Source of the DNA: Euperipatoides rowelli
Lineage: Eukaryota > Onychophora > Udeonychophora > Euonychophora > Peripatopsidae
Length of the DNA: 13,272 bases
Direction: 5' to 3' (one strand)
Assembly: GCA_003024985.2 (NCBI GenBank)
Contig: PXIH01S0001588.1
Below, one piece after another: positions 7,004 to 13,272 of this stretch. The notes beneath the pieces were generated by a model that saw nothing but the letters and a program-made list of their open reading frames with translations, had not been told where the DNA came from and ran no database searches. Both the position numbers and the translations under genes were made by a program. Each line of letters starts with the position of its first letter. Position 1 is the stretch's first letter.

Positions 7004-7732
7004 TCATAACACTAAAACTAAAAGATGGAGGCCAAAAGGGATGTTGCTGATCCTTAATATAAACTGAACAGTGTGCACAGTGCCCGTATAAAATTGCAAG
7101 CGTAGTGCTCCATTATGATCGGAAAAGCACATAGGCACCACTTGATACAAATTGAGCTGCAATGAAGATGCTCTATAAAAACAATAGTCTAAGCAATTAG
7201 CAGCTGCTTCATAGTGAGTAGGGATTTGATCCTGACCCTTCATTTGGGCAGCATCCTTCAACTGATTCACAGCAATAAAACGTTCCAATTTGCGAAGAGA
7301 GGGGGGGGGGACTTTAACATCAAAGATATAGATCTTTGATGTTAAAGTCCCCCCCCCCAATTATAATGACACATCAAAACACATAAATGACAAAACTTCT
7401 TTACTTTAGTAATTTACTAAAAGGAATATAGCCCCAAATTATATAATGTACCTATCAATTGTTTTCATCACACATATATACATCATGAACACCCAAAGCC
7501 TAATCAATCAAAATGATAACACCTCTTTGACGAATAGGAGTTACCTTGAAAAATATAATACTGGCCTTCAAAATTTTTTAGGCCAGCTGCAGACTGTTTC
7601 TTAATTTTTGTCTCCTGCAGGAAGGCAATTTGCACCTGAGACCGCAATAAATATTTTTACATTATTTTCTTCCGTATTTATACTCTGAACATTCAGGGAT
7701 AAAAGTTCAAAAGTAGTATCAAATGACGCCAT
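7004..7732 (-). pseudogene. LINE-A ORF2 APE-type endonuclease domain, broken
   Basis: ORF2 probably starts at the ATG at 7732 (MASFDTTFELLSLNVQSI), giving the Asn-containing first motif. After a frameshift comes VQIAFLQETKIKK (about 7630-7600) with the metal-binding Glu, then SYSSKRGVIILID (about 7540-7505). The GDFN motif reads VIIIGGGDFNIKD at about 7370-7332. Next are NCLDYCFYRASS (about 7200-7160), matching the S-x-IDYIF motif, and FSDHNGALRL (about 7120-7090) with the catalytic Asp-His pair. All main motifs of the apurinic-type endonuclease that nicks target DNA are therefore recognisable. A perfect 27-bp palindrome is inserted at GDFN, and several stops and frame changes interrupt the domain. 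The linker to the reverse transcriptase follows (7007-6700). Confidence 0.85.
7301..7358. repeat. Perfect 27-bp inverted repeat with a 4-base loop, centred on the GDFN codons
   Basis: G10 followed by ACTTTAACATCAAAGAT (7301-7327) is an exact reverse complement of 7332-7358, with the loop ATAG (7328-7331). On the coding (minus) strand the arm at 7358-7332 encodes GGGDFNIKD of the endonuclease; the other arm is its inverted copy, after which the domain resumes with SLRKLERF. The arm that encodes the conserved motif is evidently the original, and the inverted arm the addition. Confidence 0.95.
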
Positions 7733-7737
7733 CAAAG

Positions 7738-8329
7738 TCATAAAAAACATAAACCCCTTAACCCCATCCTAACACATACTACACGTCTAAGCACAAAAAC
7801 CCAACGCATAATATTGCAAAGTACAAGAAAATAAGCCACCCACCCACAAATCCCCATTACGCAAAGCTTAAACGTATCAACATAGTTAACATAGCCAGAA
7901 CCCCTCAGCATACCAAACCAACAGGCTGGTATCACACACCACACTATTTGCAAAACATAGCATGCTAAACAAAATGTTACAATCGTAATGATCTTCATTA
8001 CAAAGCAAGAAAAAGAGAATAAAATTATTAAATATGTCAATGAAAAAAAAAATTGTGACACACAGCTAAATACATTATGATTCATAAAGCACACAACGTA
8101 GCATACGGCCATGAAAAGGCAAAAAACATACAACAAAAATAAAGGCATATGAGCTTACCTGAATATATACATATGTTAAACAGCCATAACACACCTCAGG
8201 TATAACCACATTAAAATATGTCAAAAAAGGTCTTACAACAACTGGACTATCACATAACATCCAGTACGCTAACAGGATCAAACAAAACCCCGCCACATCC
8301 CCACTTACATCAGTCAGCAAACAGTACAT
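7738..8329 (-). other. LINE-A inter-ORF region with two overlapping hydrophobic open frames
   Basis: Between the ORF1 and ORF2 remnants the minus strand is open over about 590 bases in two overlapping frames (8329-8075, 84 codons; 8148-7738, 136 codons). Their translations are strongly hydrophobic and rich in Cys, Val, Phe, Leu and Trp, superficially like several membrane spans. The likely reason is composition: the minus strand here is T/G-rich and A-poor, which suppresses all three stop codons and favours exactly these amino acids. No family is recognisable and neighbouring LINE proteins are soluble. I regard it as untranslated spacer unless conservation shows otherwise. The 136-codon frame ends just before the ORF2 start at 7732. 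Confidence 0.5.
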
Positions 8330-8339
8330 GATAATAGAG

Positions 8340-9290
8340 TTAATTATATACAGGACTCTTTACACCATCAGCATCAGAACTCTGCGAATCAGACATTACA
8401 TTCATCACCATCTGCTTATCTTCAGGGATAAAATCCTGTACATGAGAAATCTCACACTTATCCAGCGTATATCTCTTGACGGCCTCTATGATCCAAAGAC
8501 ATCGCGACACCATTGTGATCAACCAGCAAATTGTCCGACACCACATTGGAACAATAGTCAATAACGTAGCATCCACCACTTGCGAAAGCAAATCACACAT
8601 CTGCTTTGTAGCCTGCTACATCTGCTTTCTTTACCTTAGGTAAAGAAGAATTCTTCAAGGCATGTACATACATACGAATTCTTACAAGTATGCTCCTTAA
8701 GAAAATTCTCCTGACACCTCCTGCACCATTTAAATGGGCACGAATTAACACCATGGTCCTCTGTCCTGCAACGGAAACAAACTGGTTTCCGGGACTTCAC
8801 CTGCAACCAGCCGTGTAAACCATTTATCGACTCCACAGCATAAGGTAAGGTATCCAAAGAAACATCCACACTGAATGCAAGACAGAAAAACAGGCGTTGT
8901 ACCATACTAATTGACTTTATCTCATTAATCTTTAACATGGTAGGCTTAATGGTTAACACTTCACCAAACGGCTTAAGAATAGCTGCTATCTCCCTCATTG
9001 CCACCTTAGCCGGCATCCAGAGTAGAGTGATATCAATTATATTCAAGGATGGCATTGAATTAGGAAATATATAAATCACCTAACATAGTGAACTCCTTGA
9101 TAAACAATATTGGTGACGTTTCTGGGGATCCTTCACAGGACTTATTTGGATAGCATGCAAGATCAATCTACTGGACAATGACTTTAATTTTTAAGTATAG
9201 ATGTCTTCATCTAGATTGTTTTACATCTGTAGGTGATAACTTGATTGCGATGTGATAATTTTCTGCTGCTTACATAGACTGTCCTCTACT
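8340..9290 (-). pseudogene. LINE-A ORF1 remnant: RNA-binding protein with CCHC zinc knuckle
   Basis: ORF1 proteins coat the element RNA and act as chaperones. The best frame (9079-8636, 147 codons) starts with a possible RRM-like segment (DITLLWMPAKVAMREIAAIL then KPFGEV, residues 16-41). It continues to RKPVCFRCRTEDHGVNSC, an exact C-X2-C-X4-H-X4-C knuckle at 8738-8779. A second cluster, WCRRCQENFLKEHTC (8684-8725), looks like a degenerate second knuckle, as is usual in Tx1-type ORF1. Coding resemblance continues upstream in the same general frame to about 9290 with stops. Downstream, after a frameshift, 8600-8340 ends in an acidic/Ser-rich tail (SDSQSSDADG). The methionine at 9079 is unlikely to be the true start. 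The N-terminus seems displaced by later insertions. Confidence 0.75.
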
Positions 9291-9299
9291 TTTTTTTTA

Positions 9300-9480
9300 A
9301 GTACCGTATTTTTCTAATCAACTATATTTTCTTTTTAATACATGTGAATTAGGCCCATATCCTTTGGGGCTAGGGCCTTTTCTATGAATGTTTATTTGGT
9401 CGGAGCTTTTAGCTTCTTTCAAATCGTTTCTTTGTAATAATATGTGTGAGTTGAAATAAACCTGAAATAATAACAATAAT
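9300..9480 (+). mobile_element. Possible plus-strand LINE 3' end nested in the 5' part of LINE-A
   Basis: The stretch has no coding resemblance to ORF1, carries a short inverted pair AGGCCC...GGGCCT (about 9351-9379) and ends TTGAAATAAACCTGAAATAA then AATAACAATAATA. AATAAA lies at 9455-9460 and an irregular A/T-rich trinucleotide tail follows, which is the form of the 3' end of CR1/RTE/I-type LINEs. No flanking duplication was found, so the limits are approximate and the call tentative. Confidence 0.3.
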
Positions 9481-9633
9481 AGCTAGGTTATATCAAAATC
9501 AATAAAATTATAGTAGGAATTGTCTAATTTGCTATATTCCACAAGGTTCTCAAACAAATTCAAACTTTCCAATATACTGCAGTGTTCTACACTAGTGGCG
9601 GCAACAGGACATATGCCAAGCAAAATGCATTAA

Positions 9634-9676
9634 ATGCCGTCAGTTGTTATCAACTGATGGCATATTTTTGCCATCA
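9634..9676. repeat. Overlapping hairpins with a shared TGATGGCA arm (left copy)
   Basis: ATGCCGTCAGTTG (9634-9646) pairs with CAACTGATGGCAT (9651-9663) over the loop TTAT, 12 of 13 positions matching and the other a possible G-U pair. The same middle arm TGATGGCA (9655-9662) also pairs perfectly with TGCCATCA (9669-9676). The two stems are mutually exclusive. Confidence 0.8.
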
Positions 9677-9680
9677 ATTA

Positions 9681-9699
9681 AAATAATAATAATAATAAA
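9681..9699 (+). repeat. AAT trinucleotide microsatellite
   Basis: About five to six AAT units follow directly on the left hairpin. Such a run can be a retroposon tail or a simple slippage product. Confidence 0.7.
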
Positions 9700-9943
9700 A
9701 CTTTAGCTGCTGCTGTCCAAATTTCTGTCGATTCATTTTTAATCGGCCACTAACAGTTTACAAAATTCTAGTGGTTCGATTCATTCTCAGTATGACCTTT
9801 GCTTATACAACTTCAGAAATAAAATTAAAAAAAAGATTACATTATTCTTAGTTCAACTATAATTTTGACAATGTACAGGTTATTAAAGTTTTTATAGTTT
9901 TCTGTTTGCCGCTGGAATATTGCATATGCCACCAGTACGCTTT

Positions 9944-9971
9944 GACTGATGGCAAGATGTCGCCATCAGTC
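9944..9971. repeat. Perfect 10-bp hairpin (right copy of the TGATGGC motif)
   Basis: GACTGATGGC (9944-9953) pairs with GCCATCAGTC (9962-9971). The core ACTGATGGCA-N7-GCCATCA is the same, with the same spacing, as at 9653-9676, 292 bases to the left. The two copies could mark the ends or subterminal parts of a small nested element. Confidence 0.85.
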
Positions 9972-10473
9972 TAAAAACTTAGTGTCAAGGCCTGTACTGT
10001 ATATCTATCAAATAAGGAAAATTAAAACGCTGAGGTTGATAGTGCTCGTCAACTATGACGAACTCAGACGAAGAATCTTCCACCAACTAAGCATATCTCC
10101 TAAAATTAGAGTCCAATTTCTTGTAATTCACAGTGGTACTCACCAAAGACATATCCAATCAATTGTAACAGCCACACGAGCAATTAACAACACAGGCAAA
10201 AAAAAACCAAACAGTTGCCAGAGTAACGTTGAGGAAAATACAGGACCTTAAAATGCCACAGCAGGCAACACTGTCTCAAATACATCAAATTCAACTGGAA
10301 ACATACACATATGGCACCAGAAAACTACCACTAAACTTTATCCACAGAAAAAACAAAAACTTTATAATAATAATGGCATCAATAACACTCAAACATGCAT
10401 TGACATATCTTGCATTGGGAGTGAAATCCGAGAGCACGACTTGCACAGCTCGAAGGCTCATGGGAAAGTAGCA

Positions 10474-10488
10474 GTAAATATGTGAATC
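10474..10488. repeat. Target-site duplication of LINE-A, copy at its 5' end
   Basis: GTAAATATGTGAATC is identical to 4673-4687. Its position fixes the 5' boundary of LINE-A at 10473. Confidence 0.9.
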
Positions 10489-11056
10489 ACGGAGTTAACA
10501 ATTTTTAGATTACAATAACCACAGAGATCACCTGCTAATACCATAATTATATCATTAAAATACAAAATTCTATCACCATGTACTCTCAATTGGAAATACA
10601 GTCTTATATCTTTGGTCTCTGAAAGAATATAGATTGTCTCCTGGCACTATATCATCCTTAAGATCTTTATATCTATTATTATAACAGGATACACTTATTC
10701 TATTCCAATTTTCCTGAATAGAAATATCCACGAAGGATCCAATCTTATTTATTGATCCACCCAATAAATCATAATCTAAATAATTGACCAAGAATGAATA
10801 ACCTATATTATGTAAAACTGAATTTAATTGATAAACTCAATTTATAGAAACCCCAACAGGTTTATTATAATGTACAGCAAAAGCTTTATAATAATTATAA
10901 GGCAGCCTATCTACACCCATCTCAGAAATCTATACGCAAAGCTTAATAAACCTTATTTTCAACACACAGATATCAATATATACAACCGTAATACTTTTCA
11001 ATTTAGGAGTTAGTACATTATTATGCCATTTGTCACACCACAAATCAGACCTTAAA
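10474..11056 (-). pseudogene. LINE-C: C-terminal ORF2 fragment of another LINE, interrupted by LINE-A
   Basis: From about 11056 the minus strand reads, with only a few stops, LWCDKWHNNVLTPKLKSITV, then ...LPYNYYKAFAVHYN, then a 72-codon open stretch (10791-10573, including ENWNRISVSC). After a one-base shift it gives GDRILYFNDIIMVLAGDLCG and the finger CGYCNLKIVNSVIHIF (Cys codon at 10521-10523, His at 10482-10484). This C-X2-C-X9-H-X4-(S) pattern parallels the C-terminal fingers of LINE-A and LINE-B. LINE-A's insertion falls inside the finger. It may instead be a continuation of LINE-B, but LINE-B already has its own finger at 11288-11336, so a separate fragment is likelier. The family is unknown. 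Confidence 0.45.
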
Positions 11057-11059
11057 AAT

Positions 11060-13135
11060 TTAGTATCATTGATAACCAGTTGTCACAACAGTCCTAAAAT
11101 GTTGAATAGGGTCAATTTTATTACCCAGTAAAACACACACACATCTCACATACCATATAGTCTGGAATATCAAGACAACTAAAATGAATAACTTTCTCGG
11201 TAGAGAAAAACACAAACAAATCATCAATATTATTGGGTAAATAAATATGTAATACCTGTTGACACCAGTGTCGAAAAACACAAAAATACATTTAAACAAT
11301 GTGTGACAAATCTTCAGGAAAAAAACAAAACATACATTCCTGTTGCATTCTATTAATATGACGTCCAATCAGCCACAAGTTGCTTGGCAAAATCTGGAAA
11401 TACAACTTAACTACAAAATTTACAATGCCAGGACTGGCTATCTTTCATATATCAAATTTTCTTATAGATGTCATACGAGCATAATTATCATTAAGGTAAA
11501 TTTTTCTAGTAATTACGCATAGATTTTGCAATGTAACTTAACTTATTTGGTATAAAAAGAGGAACTCTGTCAATTACATCTTTCATCAAATCTAAAGACA
11601 CCCTAACATGAGACTTTAAATTCAATTTTCCCATTAATTGGCCAATATCGTAATACTCACCGTTTAGAAACAAGGTAAATTTTGAAGGGGTATCAGAAGG
11701 AATATTATTTCCACCCAATTATTTTCAGTGGCATTTATTAAAAAGAAAAACATTCCATTAGACAAAAATACAGTATTTCTTATCTTAGTCCAATTCAACC
11801 CAAACCCTCCCATAGAAGTTGGAAGAGTCATTATTTCATTAGGCAACATTGTCCTCTTTTTTTGCCCAAATAAATTTGTTAAGGATCACAGAAACGCTCT
11901 TGTGAAATGACCTTGGAAAAATATAATGCAAAAATAAATACAGTAATTCATTTTAGACAATAAAAAGACATTAGTAGTTAGAATTCTTTGTACAATTGAC
12001 AGCTTTCTAAATCTTAATTGATCAATTGATATCTCAATATCATTTATAAATTTTCTTGACAGGTATCTAACAGGAATAGACCCCACAAAGGGGAACGGGC
12101 ATCCAAGGAATTTGTGAGGAACTTTATTTCCCAAACCCTTAATTACACAGTTTTTACCTGGACTATAAATAACAGACTTTTCCTTATTTATTTTTGTTCT
12201 AGTCTCAACAACAAAAGTGTTTATAATATCTATAACACTATTTGTATCTTTCTTATCACTCAATACGACTACAAAGTTATCAATATACACTAATGTTCCT
12301 ACATACATAGACACCTAGACCTTCCATCAATGTTCCCAGTTTTAAATGTATTTTTAAGCAGATCATCTAGATAAATGCAGAATGGCATAGATGACAATAT
12401 GGACCCTTGTGCGATCCCTCGGCTGACAGGGATATATTGTAATAGGCCTATGCTCTTTCCAATCCTAGGGATAAATTCCTTATTAGTTATATAATTTATG
12501 ATTCCCTTTGAGAGTAAAGAATTGCCGAAAATTTCACCTTTTCTATCAGGTAAGAGTGTGAAACAGTGTCAAGTGCCTTGGCAATGTCACAAAAATAATC
12601 ACTAAATTCTTATATTCCTTTTTGTTTATTTTAATATGTCATTGTTTGCAAAAATCAGATTATGTATATTTCAGCCAGGCAGTCCAAATTGCATTTTAGA
12701 TACTTTTTCCATAACAATCTCTTTCATATTTTCAAACAATATTCTTGAAAATATTTTTGAGTCAACATTAGAAATAGTGATTGGACGGAAAGAATCAATC
12801 GATTGTATCTTCAAATTATCACCTTCAGATTTATTTCTCTTGAGTACAAAGAACGCCTTAAACATAAACATCTTAAAGTATATCTTGAATAACCACTTAT
12901 TAAATAGTTTAGCAAATATCACAAAAAATACATATGAGAACATATTAATCAGCCTTACAGATATTCCATCAGGACCAACTCCAGCACGATGATTTAGAAT
13001 TTTCGCAGCCTGTGATATTCCATTTTCATCAATTACCAAATCAAACTGCGGCATTCTGACTGCTGAATTTAACAATTACAAAACTCTTGTTTCATCCAGA
13101 GACCTATCATAGAAAACATCCTTGAAATAATATTA
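11060..13135 (-). pseudogene. LINE-B: ORF2 reverse transcriptase and C-terminal region, decayed
   Basis: Reading the minus strand: the pre-RT block GVGPDGISVRLINMF (about 12980-12940) and FRPITISNVDSKIFSRIL (about 12790-12740); motif A FCDIAKALDTVSH with catalytic Asp at 12586-12588; motif B GIAQGSILSSMPFCIYLDDLL (about 12420-12355); motif C YIDN (12276-12287), where the second Asp of the usual Y/F-x-DD is Asn. Then KFLGCPFPF, the thumb LSIVQRILTTNVFLLSKMNY (about 12000-11945), LPTSMGGFGLNW (about 11830-11795), and the finger CMFCFFPEDLSH (11336-11301). About 1.2 kb of it is open in long pieces with few stops. No endonuclease is present: coding resemblance ends near 13135, where other sequence begins, so the copy is truncated or interrupted there. 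It differs enough from LINE-A (QGSILS versus QGPPLS) to be another family. Confidence 0.85.
11288..11339 (-). other. C-terminal CCH finger of LINE-B
   Basis: ECMFCFFPEDLSHIV gives C-X2-C-X7-H with Cys codons at 11334-11336 and 11325-11327 and His at 11301-11303. The fourth ligand position, four residues after His, is Tyr (TAT, one base from the Cys codon TGT), and a stop lies in between. The motif aligns by spacing with the finger of LINE-A at 4859-4894. Confidence 0.6.
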
Positions 13136-13272
13136 TGTCACATCTGTCCTGTGTTCCGTTTGTCCTTCCTTTCGGGTTCCCTACACTTGATCTTTATGCA
13201 TTAACACAGTTTTGAAGCTACAAACTTGAAATTTTGCACAAATGTCTCCCTCTACTCTGGCCATATTATAGG
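13136..13272. repeat. Unclassified repeat-like segment at the window end
   Basis: Coding resemblance to LINE-B stops here. The new sequence contains GTTTGTCCTTCCTTTCGGGT and, further on, AAACTTGAAATTTTGCACA. Comparable pairs of a pyrimidine-rich GT(C)TGTCC stretch and an AACTTGAAATTTTGCA word occur in dispersed repeats of many invertebrate genomes, which is why I suspect a mobile element. The family, strand and limits cannot be given from 137 bases. Confidence 0.3.

Larger units (their letters stand above)
4688..10473 (-). mobile_element. LINE-A: apparently full-length but decayed two-ORF non-LTR retrotransposon, L1/Tx1-like
   Basis: The 5786-bp insert is delimited on both sides by the same 15-bp target duplication. 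Its order on the minus strand is: 5' region, ORF1 with CCHC knuckle, ORF2 with endonuclease, reverse transcriptase and C-terminal CCH motif, then AATAAA, stem-loop and A16 tail. Such an order defines a LINE. The ORF1 knuckle, the thumb signature LSLRMRV and the finger CVFC-X7-H suggest the L1/Tx1 group, but no phylogeny was possible. Frameshifts and stops in every domain show that it is inactive. All three undetermined bases in the window (4898, 5800, 6292) are in it. The 5' third contains probable secondary insertions, so the original element was shorter than 5.8 kb. It is inserted in the finger region of LINE-C. Confidence 0.85.
9481..10473 (-). other. 5' region of LINE-A: untranslated leader, displaced ORF1 N-terminus and hairpin-rich insert
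   Basis: The element begins at 10473 on the minus strand, directly inside the target duplication. Two coding-like stretches are visible: 10461-10291 (56 codons starting MSLRAVQVVLSDF) and 10152-9985 (55 codons starting MSLVSTTVNYKKLDSN with one TAG at 10087-10089, containing LVEDSSSEFVIVDEHYQPQ). The second has the charged composition of a LINE ORF1 N-terminus and could be the displaced start of ORF1. Between 9485 and 9980 the sequence is non-coding and carries the hairpin pair and an AAT run, which suggests a secondary insertion. Open frames on the plus strand here are mirror images. Confidence 0.4.

Noticed and set aside
8328-8564. Plus-strand open frame of 78 codons
   Set aside because: Antisense to the acidic C-terminal tail of the LINE-A ORF1 remnant.
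9590-9605. CCACTAG word on the minus strand resembling a CTCF core
   Set aside because: The match stops after seven bases; the G-rich half of the motif is missing.
9949-10471. Plus-strand open frames of 100 and 80 codons
   Set aside because: They lie antisense to the 5' region of LINE-A, and the minus strand there shows ORF1-like coding fragments; no motif on the plus strand.
11066-11368. Minus-strand hydrophobic frame of 100 codons that looks membrane-like
   Set aside because: A different frame of the same strand carries the LINE-B finger CMFC...H, so this frame is a shadow; the hydrophobicity comes from T-richness.
12636-12992. Plus-strand open frame of 118 codons
   Set aside because: It is the exact antisense shadow of the LINE-B reverse transcriptase, whose GPDG and FRPI motifs are on the minus strand.
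1-13272. CRISPR array, tandem satellite, tRNA or prokaryotic operon structure
   Set aside because: No regularly spaced repeats, no cloverleaf-like segment with A and B boxes, and no bacterial gene arrangement were seen.

Overview
This window is A+T-rich animal-type nuclear DNA, most likely from an invertebrate. The evidence is the content: long non-coding stretches, poly(A)-tailed retroposed inserts with target-site duplications, a hAT transposon end and decayed LINE (non-LTR) retrotransposons. The species cannot be named. I see no intact host protein gene, tRNA, rRNA or CRISPR. Nearly everything recognisable is mobile-element sequence, and every recognisable protein region is broken by stops or frameshifts.

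Left third (1-4390). The window opens with the terminal inverted repeat of a hAT-type DNA transposon (1-79) and its presumed 8-bp target duplication. Two very short poly(A)-tailed retroposed inserts follow: one of about 44 bp at 144-186 flanked by a 17-bp repeat, and one of about 139 bp at 3040-3178 flanked by a 15-bp repeat. Between them the DNA is mostly featureless. Exceptions are a CpG-containing patch with a YY1-like start-site motif (about 1176-1340) and a TATA/initiator-like pair (2525-2559). Both are weak promoter candidates.

Centre (4673-10488). One large minus-strand LINE, called LINE-A here, occupies 4688-10473. Identical 15-bp repeats at 4673-4687 and 10474-10488 bracket it. Its 3' end is textbook: AATAAA, an 11-bp stem-loop, 16 A residues, then the duplication. 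Reading right to left it carries an ORF1 remnant with a CCHC zinc knuckle, a T/G-rich inter-ORF region, and ORF2 with an APE-type endonuclease, a reverse transcriptase (DISKAFD, QGPPLS and FVDD boxes), an LSLR..V thumb and a C-terminal CCH zinc-finger-like motif. A perfect 27-bp inverted repeat sits exactly on the endonuclease GDFN codons. The 5' region of LINE-A (about 9300-10473) contains a possible nested LINE 3' end and a pair of matching hairpins.

Right third (10489-13272). Two more minus-strand LINE remnants lie here. LINE-B (about 11060-13135) has a recognisable but mutated reverse transcriptase (FCDIAKALD, QGSILSS, YIDN). LINE-C (about 10474-11056) is a C-terminal fragment whose zinc-finger reading frame continues on the far side of LINE-A, at 4672 and below. 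LINE-A therefore appears to have jumped into LINE-C. The window ends in a short repeat-like segment of unknown type.

Functionally these parts do not work together as a system. The window is a layered record of retrotransposition. In the intact ancestor, ORF1 would bind the RNA, the endonuclease would nick target DNA and the reverse transcriptase would copy the poly(A) 3' end into the nick. I found no convincing new biological system. The GDFN palindrome, the 3' stem-loop and the micro-retroposition footprints are the observations most worth following.
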